A DNA stretch of 64,000 bases, taken from positions 192,909-256,908 of the forward strand of contig NZ_AUGU01000015.1 in assembly GCF_000422825.1 (NCBI RefSeq), read 5' to 3'. The notes below the pieces were generated by a model that was given only the letters and a program-made list of their open reading frames with translations, did not search any database and was not told the DNA's origin. The position numbers and the translations under genes are program-made. This document shows positions 1 to 8,951 of the stretch, piece after piece; positions within the stretch are counted from its first letter, which is position 1, and each line of letters begins with the position of its first letter. The DNA is from Nocardioides insulae DSM 17944 (lineage in GTDB: Bacteria; Actinomycetota; Actinomycetes; Propionibacteriales; Nocardioidaceae).

Positions 1-1
1 G

Positions 2-1813
2 GCCAAGGCCGAGCAGGATCCCGCGTCCTTCGCCGCCCGCCGTCCGGTGGTCGACCCGGACGACCCAGACGCCATTCCCGAAGACACCGGCCTTGCCGCC
101 CGCTTCTTCACCAATCCGGTCGCGGTGCTCCTCGCCATCACCGTGGTGCTCGGCCTGATCGCCGCCCGGGACGCGTTCGGGCCGGTCTCCGGCGGCGGCC
201 TCTCGCCGGCGCCCGAGGGGGTCGGCGAGTGGTGGTCGCTCCACTTCGACTCCTGGCACGTGCTCGGCCAGGGCACCCAGGTGCCCGCCCCGGCGTACCT
301 CCTGCCGCTGGCGCTGCTGGCCACCGTGCTGGCCGGGAAGCCGGCGGTCGCGGTCTCGGTCGTGTTGGTGCTGGCCTTCCCGCTGGCGCTGTGGGGCGCG
401 TGGCGTCTGCTCCGGGTGCTGGGCCGGTTGGTGTCGGTGCACGGCGCGCCGCGCAGCCTGATCCTGTGGGGCGCCACCGCGTACGCCCTGATCGCGGCCA
501 CCAGCGGCGCCTGGGGAGATGGCCGGCTCAGCACGGTCGTGACCGCCACCGCGCTGCCCTGGCTCGCCCATGCGGCGCTCGGCTTCGCCGACCCCGAGGC
601 CGACCGGCGTTGGCGGGCCGGCTGGCGCACCGGGCTCTTGCTCGCCATGATCGTCGCCTTCACCCCGATGGCCTGGCTGGTCGCGGTGGTGCTCGGCGTG
701 GTCGTGCTGGCGGTCGCGTTCGCACTGCTGCGGTCCGCGATGCGCGACCGATCCACCTGGGGCCCGCCGGCGGTGGCGTTGCTCGTGCCCGTGGTCGTGC
801 TCCTGCCCTGGTGGCTGCCCGCCCTGGTCCACGGCGCGGGCGGCGCCCTGCTGCTCGACGGTGGCCGACTTCCGATGCCGGCCACCGACGGCACCGGCCT
901 GCTCCTCGGCCGACTCGGCGAGGCCGGCGACTGGGCCGGCGCTCCGTGGTGGCTCGGGCTCGTGCTTCCGGTGCTCGCCCTGCTCGCCCTGATCCCGAGC
1001 CGCACCCGGATCCCGGTGCTCATCTGCTGGACCGCCGGTGTGGTCACCGCGGTCGTGGCCGCTGCCCTCTCCTTCGTCTCGCTCGACCTCGGCGCCGCCA
1101 CCTCGCCGGCCGGGCTCGGCTTCGCGCTCGTCGTCCTGCAAGGTGCCGCGGTGCTCGCCGCCGTCCTCGGCGCGCAGGGTGTGCTGGCCGAGGGGCTCGG
1201 CGGCTGGCGGCGTCCCGTCGCCGGCGTCGTGGCGCTGATCGCCGTCCTCGCCCCGGTCGGTGGGCTGGCCTGGTGGGTGTCGACCGGCGCGGACGAGATG
1301 GCCGACGGCATCGACGACGGCCTGCCGGCGTACATGCTCACCGACGCACGCGACGCCCCGGAGAACGGCATCCTCGTGCTGCGCGGCACCACCGAGTCCG
1401 GGCTCGACTACACCGTGGTCCGAGGCGACGGTGTCACGCTCGGCGACGACGAGATCGAGGCCCTGACGCCGGAGGACGACGGGTTCACCGCCCTGGTGAG
1501 CGACTTCGTCTCGAGCGCGACCAGCGAGGAGACCGTGACCGACCTGGCCGCTGCCGGGATCCGGTACGTCGTCCTGCCGGCGCCGGCCGACGCGGGGGTC
1601 GCCAGCGCCGTCGACGCCACCGGGGGTCTCTCCCAAGCCAGCTCCGCCGACCGCGGGAGCCGCGCCTGGCAGCTGGACGAGACTGCCTCGGCCGACCAGT
1701 TGCGCGGCGATCAGGAATGGTGGCGCATCGTGTTGCTCGTCATCCAGGCGCTGGCCCTGATCGGCGTGGCCGTGCTCTGTCTTCCCACGATCGAGAGGAG
1801 GCGTTCGCGATGA
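2..1813 (+). CDS. Large membrane glycosyltransferase, C-terminal part (5' end outside window)
   Basis: The frame is open from the first bases of the window, so the N-terminus is missing. The visible ~600 residues are polytopic: about ten hydrophobic segments (for example residues 25-45, 85-130, 205-235 and 245-275 of the visible part), then a soluble stretch of ~130 residues, then a last membrane segment near the C-terminus. In actinobacteria the gene directly before DUF5719 is usually a ~1000-residue GT2 protein with a catalytic N-terminal domain and a membrane C-terminal half; that assignment rests on context and architecture because the catalytic domain is not visible. It probably acts in envelope polysaccharide assembly. 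Its stop overlaps the next start (ATGA), so the two are co-translated. Confidence 0.6.
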   Translation, partial: AKAEQDPASFAARRPVVDPDDPDAIPEDTGLAARFFTNPVAVLLAITVVLGLIAARDAFGPVSGGGLSPAPEGVGEWWSLHFDSWHVLGQGTQVPAPAYLLPLALLATVLAGKPAVAVSVVLVLAFPLALWGAWRLLRVLGRLVSVHGAPRSLILWGATAYALIAATSGAWGDGRLSTVVTATALPWLAHAALGFADPEADRRWRAGWRTGLLLAMIVAFTPMAWLVAVVLGVVVLAVAFALLRSAMRDRSTWGPPAVALLVPVVVLLPWWLPALVHGAGGALLLDGGRLPMPATDGTGLLLGRLGEAGDWAGAPWWLGLVLPVLALLALIPSRTRIPVLICWTAGVVTAVVAAALSFVSLDLGAATSPAGLGFALVVLQGAAVLAAVLGAQGVLAEGLGGWRRPVAGVVALIAVLAPVGGLAWWVSTGADEMADGIDDGLPAYMLTDARDAPENGILVLRGTTESGLDYTVVRGDGVTLGDDEIEALTPEDDGFTALVSDFVSSATSEETVTDLAAAGIRYVVLPAPADAGVASAVDATGGLSQASSADRGSRAWQLDETASADQLRGDQEWWRIVLLVIQALALIGVAVLCLPTIERRRSR

Positions 1814-3696
1814 GCCATCGCGGTGACTACCGGCCCGAGGACGAGCGGCCCTCGACCGACGAGGGATCCGAGCGCCCCTGGCGCAGCCACGCCGCTGTGC
1901 CGAAGGAGGAAACACGGGGCGAGGAGACCGCCCCGGCGCGACCCGATGCCCGGGTCGATCCCGACGAAACCCCCGCGAGCGGCACGCCCGAGACCGGCAC
2001 GCCCGAGACCGGTACGCCCGAGGCCGCCGACCCGGGCACGCCCGAGACCGGCACGCCCGAGACCGCCGACCCGGAGACGTCCGAGACCGGCACGCCCGAG
2101 GCCACCCCGGAGACGGCCGGCCCGGAGACGGCCGGCCCGGAGACGGCCGAGACTGCCGCACCGGCCCGGCCCGGCGACAAAGCGGACGGACCCGCCGAGG
2201 CTGCCGTGCCCGCCGGGCCCGCCGAGCCTGTTGTACCCACCGAGCCCGGCGAGCCTGCCGGGCCCACGGCGTCGAGCGAACGCCGCGGCGACGCCGGCGG
2301 CCGCGGGGGATCCGGTGGACGAAGCGCTCCGCGGCGTGGCTTCGACGTGACCGTGTTCCTCGCCGTACTGCTCCCCGTCGTGCTCGGTGCGGTGCTTCTG
2401 CTGGTCTCGCCCGAGGCCAGCCAGCATGAAGCCCGACCGGCGCACGAGACCCCGCTCGCCCGGGCCGCGCTCGCCTGCCCGGGACAGTTGGGCGATGCCA
2501 CCGACCTGTCGGTCGGCTCGGCGGGCGACCCCTCGGGCACCGCGACCATCACCGGCAAGAAACCGGCCGAGGTGCAGGTGCCCTCCGGCGGCGCCGCGTC
2601 CGCCGAGGCCTCGGCGACCCCTGACGGCCCCGCCGCCGTCACGGCCACCGGCGACCTGGCTGCAGACCTGGTCGCTACGCGCTCCTCCGAGGACCCGCTC
2701 GGCGTCGTCGACTGTGCCCCGGTGAGCTCGGCCCAGTGGTTCACCGGAGTGGGGGCAGGGCCGACGCACAGTTCGGTGGTGGAGCTGGTCAACCCCAACA
2801 CCGGGCCGGCGATCGCCGAGTTCACCGTCTACGGGGAAGGCGGTCTCCTCGACGTCCCCGACGTTCGTGGCATCGCCGTGCCCGGCAACAGCACCGTCGA
2901 GCTCGACCTCGGCCGGGAGATGCCGCGCCGAGGCACCATGACCCTCCTGGCGGAGGTGGTCCGTGGCCAACTCGGGATCACGGTGCGCGACCGAACCGAG
3001 GAGATCGGCACCGGTGAGGTGGCCGAGGACTGGCTGCCGGCCCAGCCGGCACCCGCCACCGACAACCTGCTCCTCGGGCTACCGGATGGCGGTGGTGACC
3101 GGGGGCTGACCGTCACCAACCCCGGTCAGGACGAGGTCCGGGCCGAGATCAGGATCGTGACCGACGACTCGGTCTTCGCGCCCGAGGAGGCCCCCGAGAT
3201 CACCGTTCCGCCCGAGTCGGTCGTGGATGTCGACCTCACCGCACTGCTCGACTCGGACGTCGCCGAGGGCGCGGTCGGGATACTGGTCGAGGGGTCCGAT
3301 GAGATCACGACCAGCCTGCGCACCGAGGCCGGCGGCGACCTCGCCTTCACCGTGCCTGCCCGGGCGGTGGCGGAGACCACCACGCTGCTCCTTCCCGAGG
3401 GTGGCGACGCAGGCAAGGAACTGGTCCTCGGTGGCGCGGACGCCGTCGGCCTGGCCGTGGTGACCGCCCGCGACGCGGACGGCGAGGAGCTGGCCAGCGA
3501 GCGGGTCGAGCTCCAGCCCGATCTGGCCGCCACTCTCGACCTTCCGGACAGGACGGCGATGGTCGAGGTCGAGCCCCGCCGCACCACCCTGGCCGGAGCG
3601 GTGGTGCTCGACGGCGACACCGGTCGGTCGGTGGTCGGTCTTCGTCCGCTGGTCCGCACGGGCGCGAGCCCCGACGTTGCTCCGGGACTGCCCTGA
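1810..3696 (+). CDS. DUF5719 family membrane-anchored protein with TPET-type repeats
   Basis: 628 residues. The first ~175 residues are charged and low-complexity, with tandem GTPET/ADPET/AGPET repeats. One membrane segment follows at about 178-200. The remaining ~430 residues look extracytoplasmic and beta-rich, with recurring short modules resembling repeated immunoglobulin-like or COG1470-like strands. The position directly after a large glycosyltransferase, with an ATGA overlap, is typical of actinobacterial DUF5719 proteins. Function is unknown; a structural partner in envelope glycan assembly or export is inference. The gene ends convergently towards the Rv3259-like gene, 209 bp away, with no strong hairpin seen in that gap. 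Confidence 0.65.
   Translation: MSHRGDYRPEDERPSTDEGSERPWRSHAAVPKEETRGEETAPARPDARVDPDETPASGTPETGTPETGTPEAADPGTPETGTPETADPETSETGTPEATPETAGPETAGPETAETAAPARPGDKADGPAEAAVPAGPAEPVVPTEPGEPAGPTASSERRGDAGGRGGSGGRSAPRRGFDVTVFLAVLLPVVLGAVLLLVSPEASQHEARPAHETPLARAALACPGQLGDATDLSVGSAGDPSGTATITGKKPAEVQVPSGGAASAEASATPDGPAAVTATGDLAADLVATRSSEDPLGVVDCAPVSSAQWFTGVGAGPTHSSVVELVNPNTGPAIAEFTVYGEGGLLDVPDVRGIAVPGNSTVELDLGREMPRRGTMTLLAEVVRGQLGITVRDRTEEIGTGEVAEDWLPAQPAPATDNLLLGLPDGGGDRGLTVTNPGQDEVRAEIRIVTDDSVFAPEEAPEITVPPESVVDVDLTALLDSDVAEGAVGILVEGSDEITTSLRTEAGGDLAFTVPARAVAETTTLLLPEGGDAGKELVLGGADAVGLAVVTARDADGEELASERVELQPDLAATLDLPDRTAMVEVEPRRTTLAGAVVLDGDTGRSVVGLRPLVRTGASPDVAPGLP
1981..2156 (+). repeat. Degenerate 12-15-nt tandem repeats encoding (G/A)(T/D)PET
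   Basis: Units such as GGCACGCCCGAGACC recur about ten times in frame within the DUF5719 gene and encode a Pro/Glu/Thr-rich cytoplasmic stretch ahead of the membrane anchor. Near-identical adjacent copies make it a likely length-variable tract. Confidence 0.85.
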
Positions 3697-3905
3697 GGAT
3701 CTACTGATCGAGTCCGCCTGCCGCGCGCCGCGATGCGGCACGCCGCTGGCGCTCGCTCGACAGGCTCCAGCGTGCCATCGATCCCTCTTGTCACCGGACG
3801 CAGTCGCCTCGCGAAGCTCGCCACGCCGGATCGATCGGCGGTCGCCCGAGAGAATCGGCAGCCATCCGCTGCGGCCCGAGAGCGGTCGGGGCCGCCCGAG
3901 CGGGC

Positions 3906-4457
3906 TCAGTCGGCCTCGTAGCGCGGGTCGACGTCCTCCGGATCGAGGTCGAGGAGTCCGGCGAACTGTTCCACGATCACCGTGAGCAACACCGCCCCGA
4001 GATCGGCCCGATCGACGCAGCGGTGCTCGATGGGACGGCGGAAGAGCACCAGTCTGGTCGGGGTCGTGCCCTGGCCCCGGACGAGCGAGGCGAGCGGCAC
4101 CGTGTCGGACTCCCAGTCCGCCGGGAGGTGGGGGACATCCTCGACGGCGTACTCGATCCGGCCCAGTCGGTCCTGCCAGCGCGCGTCGACCTCGGTCAGC
4201 AGCCCGAGCGCCAGGTCGTCGAAACGCTCCCGCCGGGTGCGCAGTTCCGGTACGCCGGGTTGGGAGGGGACCACGCCGGGTCCGCGCATGCCGCGGCCGC
4301 GACGGTCGCGGGTGCGGCGGCGTACCGCGGCCGCCGGAGAAGCCTGCCCGCTGTTCGGTGCGCCCGGTGGCAGACCGGGACCGGTCGGGTCTGCGGCGGA
4401 GGAACCGTGCTCGTCCGGGGTCGGGGACGCGTGGGAAACAGCACGCCGGGGTTCCAT
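3906..4457 (-). CDS. Rv3259-like protein, degenerate zincin-type metallopeptidase fold
   Basis: 183 residues. The first ~75 residues are basic and disordered. The C-terminal ~105 residues resemble the PF06262 minimal metallopeptidase family, with an RRPIEHRC-type segment leading into the helix that normally carries HExxH. Here that helix reads TVIVEQFAGLL, so both zinc-binding histidines are absent. Known actinobacterial Rv3259-type proteins in the manB neighbourhood share this degenerate form, so it is probably non-catalytic. The ATG at 4457 is preceded by TAGGCT and 7 nt, indicating a leaderless start. The gene is divergent from DUF3499. Confidence 0.6.
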   Translation of the reverse strand: MEPRRAVSHASPTPDEHGSSAADPTGPGLPPGAPNSGQASPAAAVRRRTRDRRGRGMRGPGVVPSQPGVPELRTRRERFDDLALGLLTEVDARWQDRLGRIEYAVEDVPHLPADWESDTVPLASLVRGQGTTPTRLVLFRRPIEHRCVDRADLGAVLLTVIVEQFAGLLDLDPEDVDPRYEAD

Positions 4458-4464
4458 GCCCGCG

Positions 4465-4470
4465 AGCCTA
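4465..4470 (-). promoter_or_regulatory. -10 hexamer TAGGCT, leaderless promoter of the Rv3259-like gene
   Basis: On the minus strand TAGGCT is followed by 7 nt and then ATG at 4457. This spacing puts the transcription start at the A of the start codon. Confidence 0.6.
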
Positions 4471-4494
4471 ATCCGAGGCGAAAGGAGCCCGGAG

Positions 4495-4500
4495 TACCGT
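4495..4500 (+). promoter_or_regulatory. -10 hexamer TACCGT, leaderless promoter of the DUF3499 gene
   Basis: TACCGT is followed by 7 nt and then GTG at 4508. It lies back-to-back with the Rv3259-like promoter, so the 50-bp gap holds two divergent leaderless promoters. Confidence 0.55.
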
Positions 4501-4507
4501 CTGCGTC

Positions 4508-4867
4508 GTGAGTCTCGCCCGTCGTTGTTCGCGCTCGGCCTGCGGCCGTCCCGCGGTGTGCACGTTGACCTACGTGTACGCCGATCAGACCGCCGTTCTG
4601 GGGCCGTTGGCGACCTTCGCCGAGCCGCACGCCTACGACCTGTGCACCGAACACAGCGAGCGTCTCTCGGCACCGCGCGGGTGGGAGGTGCTGCGACTGG
4701 CGACACCAGCTCACGACCCCGGCCCGTCCAACGATGACCTGCTCGCCCTGGCCGACGCGGTGCGCGAGGCCGCCCGGCCGGTCCCGCCGGCCCCTGCGCC
4801 CTCGGCCGAGCAAGGTGCCCACGAGACCCGTCGCAAGGGCCATCTGCGAGTTCTCAGCAGCGACTGA
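4508..4867 (+). CDS. DUF3499 family protein (Rv3258c-like)
   Basis: 119 residues. The N-terminus carries CSRSACGRPA, then a second Cys/His cluster (YDLCTEHSERL) near residue 45-50, a possible small zinc site. This is followed by a short globular part and a charged Pro/Ala-rich tail. The family is restricted to actinobacteria and sits next to manB in mycobacteria and relatives, as here. Function is unknown. Translation starts at a leaderless GTG. Confidence 0.75.
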   Translation: MSLARRCSRSACGRPAVCTLTYVYADQTAVLGPLATFAEPHAYDLCTEHSERLSAPRGWEVLRLATPAHDPGPSNDDLLALADAVREAARPVPPAPAPSAEQGAHETRRKGHLRVLSSD

Positions 4868-4947
4868 TCCCGGCCGCTCGCCGGCCTCTACATGCTCGGG
4901 ACGATGCGAGACCACCCCGGCGGCGCGCCGCCGCGCTCACACCCGGA

Positions 4948-4953
4948 TAGGCT
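4948..4953 (+). promoter_or_regulatory. -10 hexamer TAGGCT, leaderless promoter of manB
   Basis: TAGGCT, 7 nt, then ATG at 4961. This selects 4961 over the upstream in-frame ATG at 4892, whose extra 23 residues do not resemble the family. Confidence 0.6.
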
Positions 4954-4960
4954 CGGCCGC

Positions 4961-6379
4961 ATGGCCAGTGCGCAGGAGGAGATCCGCTCCCCGGACGCTG
5001 TCGCCCTCGACCGGGTCTTCAAGGCCTACGACGTGCGCGGCCTGGTGCCGGACGAGCTGGACGCCGACCTGGCCCGGCTGATCGGACGCGCCTTCGCCCA
5101 GGTGGTCGGGGCGGACCGGGTGGTCGTCGGGCACGACATGCGGCCGAGTTCGCCGGAGCTGGTCGGCGCCTTCGCCGAGGGCGTCACCGAGTGCGGCACC
5201 GACGTGGTGCTCATCGGACTGGCCTCCACCGACGGGCTCTACTTCGCCTCCGGCCGGTTGGAGCTGCCCGGGGCGATGTTCACGGCGAGCCACAACCCGG
5301 CGGCGTACAACGGGATCAAGATGTGCCGCGCCCGGGCGCTGCCGATCGGGCGTGACACCGGTCTCGCGGAGATCCGCGAGCTGGTGCTGGCCGGCGCTCC
5401 CGTTCCGGAGGGGGCGACGACCGGCAGGATCGTGACCACCGACGTCCTGGAGGAGTACGCCGCCCACCTGCTCACCCTGTCCCCGCTCCCGGCCGGCGCC
5501 GAGGGCCGTGCCGCCCGGCGTCTGCGGGTCGTGGTCGACGCCGGCAACGGCATGGCGGGTCACACCGTGCCGGCGGTCCTCGAGCCTCTGCGTGACCGGG
5601 TCGACCTGGTACCGCTCTACTTCGAGCTCGACGGCACCTTCCCGAACCACGAGGCCAACCCGATCGACCCGTCGACACTGGTCGACCTGGAGGAGCGGGT
5701 GCGGGCCGAGCGGGCAGACCTCGGTCTGGCCTTCGACGGCGACGCCGACCGGTGCTTCGTCGTCGACGAGCGCGGCCGGGCGGTCCCGCCCAGCACCGTG
5801 ACCGCGCTGATCGCGGCCCGCGAGCTCGCCAAGGAACCGGGCGCCACGGTGATCCACAACCTGATCACCAGCCGGGCGGTCCCCGAGATCGTCCGCGAGC
5901 ACGGTGGCACCCCGGTGCGCACGCGGGTGGGGCATTCCTTCATCAAGGCCACCATGGCCGAGACCGACGCGATCTTCGGAGGGGAGCACAGCGGGCACTT
6001 CTACTTCCGGGAGTTCTGGCGGGCCGATTCCGGGATGCTGGCCGCCCTGCACGTGCTGGCCGCCCTGGCCGGGAGCGAGGGCCCTCTGAGTGCACTGCTG
6101 GCCGACTACGAGCGCTACCCGGTGAGCGGCGAGATCAACTCCGAGGTCGCCGACGTGCCCGCCGTGCTGGCCGCCGTGGAGCAGGCCTACGCCGACCTGC
6201 CCGGTGTCTCACTCGACCGGCTCGACGGACTGAGCGTCGAGCATGCCGACTGGAGCTTCAACGTCCGCCCCTCCAACACCGAGCCGCTGTTGCGGCTCAA
6301 CGTCGAGGGCCGCGACCTGCCCACCCTGACCCGTGTGCGCGACGAGGCGCTCGCCCTGATCCGGAAGGACCACCGATGA
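4961..6379 (+). CDS. manB: Phosphomannomutase / phosphoglucomutase
   Basis: 472 residues, the usual size for bacterial alpha-D-phosphohexomutases. All landmarks are present: the N-terminal FKAYDVRG, the phosphoserine loop TASHNPAAYNG near residue 108, the metal loop DGDADRC near 265, the sugar loop GGEHSGHFYF near 342, and the C-terminal phosphate-binding RPSNTEPLLR near 440. It interconverts mannose-6-P and mannose-1-P for GDP-mannose, which feeds mannolipids and glycans. The start at 4961 rests on the leaderless promoter. The stop overlaps the Trm112-like start, and the SIS isomerase follows, giving a mannose-phosphate operon. Confidence 0.93.
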   Translation: MASAQEEIRSPDAVALDRVFKAYDVRGLVPDELDADLARLIGRAFAQVVGADRVVVGHDMRPSSPELVGAFAEGVTECGTDVVLIGLASTDGLYFASGRLELPGAMFTASHNPAAYNGIKMCRARALPIGRDTGLAEIRELVLAGAPVPEGATTGRIVTTDVLEEYAAHLLTLSPLPAGAEGRAARRLRVVVDAGNGMAGHTVPAVLEPLRDRVDLVPLYFELDGTFPNHEANPIDPSTLVDLEERVRAERADLGLAFDGDADRCFVVDERGRAVPPSTVTALIAARELAKEPGATVIHNLITSRAVPEIVREHGGTPVRTRVGHSFIKATMAETDAIFGGEHSGHFYFREFWRADSGMLAALHVLAALAGSEGPLSALLADYERYPVSGEINSEVADVPAVLAAVEQAYADLPGVSLDRLDGLSVEHADWSFNVRPSNTEPLLRLNVEGRDLPTLTRVRDEALALIRKDHR

Positions 6380-6576
6380 CCTCCCTGGGACTCGACCCAC
6401 AGTTGCTCGACATCATCATCTGCCCCGAATGCCACGGTGAGCTGACGCCGACGGAGACCCCCGAGAGCACCGACGACGGTGAACTCGTCTGCCAGGGCAC
6501 CTGTGGCCTGGCCTATCCGGTGCGTGACGGCATCCCGGTGCTGCTGGTCGACGAGGCCCGGCGCGCGCGGGACTGA
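6376..6576 (+). CDS. Trm112 family zinc-ribbon-like protein
   Basis: 66 residues. It has CPEC near residue 17 and a second CxGTC element near residue 41, followed by the YPVRDGIPVLL signature of the Trm112/YcaR family. It overlaps the manB stop by ATGA, so it is translationally coupled. The same small gene lies between manB and the isomerase in other actinobacteria. In eukaryotes Trm112 activates methyltransferases; the role of the bacterial versions is unclear. Confidence 0.85.
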   Translation: MTSLGLDPQLLDIIICPECHGELTPTETPESTDDGELVCQGTCGLAYPVRDGIPVLLVDEARRARD

Positions 6577-6602
6577 ATCCACCGGCTGGAACGGAGCGAG
6601 CG

Positions 6603-7634
6603 ATGGTCACCTGGTTCGACGAATCCCGGCTCGACGACGAGCGCGCCCTGGGCTCCGCCGATCTGCGGCTGCGGACGCTCGCGGAGTCCGGTGCCCGGGT
6701 ACGCCGTGAGGCGGTCGAGGCCGCGGAGGCGGTGGAGGCCGCGGTGAGCCAGGCCGCGCAGGCCGGTGCGCCCCGGGCGGTGGTCGCCGGCGGCCCGGAT
6801 TCGCGGCTGTTGCGTGCCGTCCTGGAACCCACCTGTCCGGTGCCGTTCGTGGCGTGGCCGCAGCCGGGTCTTCCCGGGTGGGCCGGCGGGCTGGACCTGG
6901 TCGTGGTGCTCGCCCCTGACGGCACCGATCCCGGTACGGCTTCGGCCGTCGCCGAGGCGGTCCGGCGCGGCTGCCAATTGGTGGTGGCCTGCCCGGAGGG
7001 CTCGATGGTGGCCGAGCACGCGGCCGGGCGGTGGACCACGATCCTGCCGGTGCGCACCGGCGACCCGTTGGCCACGGCGGTCACGGTGCTCACCTTCCTC
7101 GACCGGGCGAAGCTGGGGCCGCAGACCGACGCCGACCGGGTGGCCGACGCCCTCGACCGGGTCGCGTTCGCCTGCTCGCCGCACCGCGATCTCGCGGTCA
7201 ATCCGGGCAAGACGCTGGCGATCGCGGTGGCCGATGCCACCCCGGTCGTGTGGGGCGGTTCGGTGCTGGCGGCCCGGGCAGCTCGACGAGTGGCCGAGCT
7301 GCTGCGCCGCACGAGCGGACGGGCGACCGTCGCCGGCGACGTCGAGCACCTCCTTCCGGTGATCGAGGCGACGTCCTCCCGCAGCGTCTTCGACGACCCC
7401 TTCGCCGAGGGTGACCATCCCGCCCGCGCCGTCCTGCTCGTGCTCGACGACGGGAGCGAGGAGCCCGTCGTACAGGAGCAGCGGGCCCGGTTGCTGGCCG
7501 CGGCCGGCGAGCGGGGAGTCCACGTCGAGACCGTCGCCGCCGAGGCCGGCACCGAGGTGGCGCAGTACGCCGAGCTGTTGCTCGTCGGCACCTACGCGGC
7601 GGAGTACCTCGGGCTCGGCCTCGTCCAGGATTGA
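6603..7634 (+). CDS. SIS-domain phosphosugar isomerase-like protein (Rv3256c-like)
   Basis: 343 residues. Two sugar-isomerase subdomains can be recognised: the first begins with AVVAGGPDSRLL near residue 60, and the second with PVVWGGSVLAARAARRVAELL near 218. It resembles bifunctional phosphoglucose/phosphomannose isomerases, although the N-terminal SIS half is divergent. It follows manB and the Trm112-like gene with 26 bp between, which fits fructose-6-P to mannose-6-P supply. The ATG is preceded by GGAACGGAG. Isomerase activity is inferred from family and context. Confidence 0.7.
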   Translation: MVTWFDESRLDDERALGSADLRLRTLAESGARVRREAVEAAEAVEAAVSQAAQAGAPRAVVAGGPDSRLLRAVLEPTCPVPFVAWPQPGLPGWAGGLDLVVVLAPDGTDPGTASAVAEAVRRGCQLVVACPEGSMVAEHAAGRWTTILPVRTGDPLATAVTVLTFLDRAKLGPQTDADRVADALDRVAFACSPHRDLAVNPGKTLAIAVADATPVVWGGSVLAARAARRVAELLRRTSGRATVAGDVEHLLPVIEATSSRSVFDDPFAEGDHPARAVLLVLDDGSEEPVVQEQRARLLAAAGERGVHVETVAAEAGTEVAQYAELLLVGTYAAEYLGLGLVQD

Positions 7635-7707
7635 CCCGGCCGGGTGAGGCACGACACATCCGGGCCCGGCCGATCCCGCTGAGTGAGACGCCGCGAGGGC
7701 GGGCTCC

Positions 7708-7734
7708 GGAACGGTTCCTGAGAAGGGCTCTCAG
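7708..7734. promoter_or_regulatory. Overlapping inverted repeats upstream of the acyltransferase
   Basis: GGAACGGTTCC is an 11-bp palindrome, immediately followed by CTGAGA-AGGGC-TCTCAG. Both lie 23-49 bp before the acyltransferase ATG and could form an operator. TAGCCA at 7745-7750, 6 nt before the ATG, is a weak leaderless -10 candidate. Confidence 0.35.
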
Positions 7735-7756
7735 AATCGGTCGGTAGCCAAGTGCC

Positions 7757-8842
7757 ATGGCCGAGCGAGATCCCTGGTTCGACAACGCGAAGATGGCGCT
7801 GGTGACCCTCGTGGTGGTCGGGCACGCCCTCACGCTGCTCCCGGACACCGCACTGAACGAGCACCTCTACGACTTCGTCTACGCCTGGCACGTGCCGGCG
7901 TTCGTGCTGGTCACCGGGTATCTCTCCCGACGCTTCGACTACTCCCGCGGGAGCCTGCTCAAGCTCATCCGCACGGTGGCGGTGCCGTATCTCGTCTTCG
8001 AGACGGCGTTCGCGCTCTTCCGGATCTACGTCGGCGGCGAGACGCTGGACAACCTGTACGCCGACCCGCACTGGCCGCTGTGGTACCTCTCCGCGCTCTT
8101 CTTCTGGCGCTTGCTGACGCCGCTGTTCGCGCGACTGCCTGGACGTCCGTGGCTGCCTGTCTCGGTGGCGGTGCTGGTCAGCCTCATCTCGGGTCTCTGG
8201 GCGGGCCAGACCCTCGATCTGGCCAGGGTCTTCGGGCTGCTTCCCTTCTTCGTGTTGGGCCTGGTGGCGACTCCGGAGCACTTCGCCCGGCTGCGCCGTC
8301 CCGGTCTGCGCAGCGGCGCCGTGGTGGTGCTGGCCGCGATCCTGGTGTTGACGGCGTACCTGGATCGGCTGGCCTCGACCGAGTGGCTCTACTACCGGAC
8401 CCGATACCCGGACCTCGACGTCGGTGACGAGCGGGCGATGGTGACCCGGGCCGCGGTGCTGGTGGTCGGCACTGTGGGGGCCTTGGCCTTCCTCGCGCTC
8501 GTGCCCCGGGTCGGGGGCTGGTTCTCCCGGTTGGGGGCGGCCACGCTGATCGTCTACCTCTTCCACGGGTTCGTGATCAAGGGGCTCGAGTACGCCTCCT
8601 ACCCGGCCTGGGCGAGCGACGCTCCGATGCTCTCCCTGGTGGTCACCGTCGTCGGGGCGATCGGGCTCTCCCTGGCCCTCGCCGCCCCACCGGTGGCGAG
8701 CCGGCTGGAACGGCTGGTCGACCCGATCGGGCACGCCCAGCAGCCGATCCAGGAGGCCATCGAGCTCCATCGAGCGGCCGATGAGACGGTGGAGCCGACC
8801 CCGGAACGGGACCGGGTGGGGTCGACCCAGCTGGTCGGCTGA
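7757..8842 (+). CDS. Acyltransferase 3 family membrane protein (fucose 4-O-acetylase-like)
   Basis: 361 residues with about ten membrane segments. The opening DPWFDNAKMALVTLVVVGHAL carries the conserved Asp/Lys and the GH near residue 25 that typify acyltransferase 3 proteins of the COG3594 type, and the WHVPAFVLVTGYLS segment is also characteristic. Such enzymes O-acylate exported polysaccharide or lipid-linked sugars at the membrane. The last ~50 residues are hydrophilic and not conserved. It stands alone, 122 bp after the isomerase gene. Confidence 0.8.
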   Translation: MAERDPWFDNAKMALVTLVVVGHALTLLPDTALNEHLYDFVYAWHVPAFVLVTGYLSRRFDYSRGSLLKLIRTVAVPYLVFETAFALFRIYVGGETLDNLYADPHWPLWYLSALFFWRLLTPLFARLPGRPWLPVSVAVLVSLISGLWAGQTLDLARVFGLLPFFVLGLVATPEHFARLRRPGLRSGAVVVLAAILVLTAYLDRLASTEWLYYRTRYPDLDVGDERAMVTRAAVLVVGTVGALAFLALVPRVGGWFSRLGAATLIVYLFHGFVIKGLEYASYPAWASDAPMLSLVVTVVGAIGLSLALAAPPVASRLERLVDPIGHAQQPIQEAIELHRAADETVEPTPERDRVGSTQLVG

Positions 8843-8938
8843 CCGACCGGGTCGCGTCGGAGGTCCGGGGCGAACCCCGTATCCCTCCGTGTGATCCCGG
8901 CCGGGCTCGCCACCTGCTGCCGCGCCCACCGTGGCCGA

Positions 8939-8944
8939 TAGGCT
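8939..8944 (+). promoter_or_regulatory. -10 hexamer TAGGCT in front of the DUF808 leader peptide
   Basis: TAGGCT is followed by 7 nt and then ATG at 8952. This ATG opens a 10-codon frame rather than the DUF808 gene itself. Confidence 0.55.
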
Positions 8945-8951
8945 CATAGAC

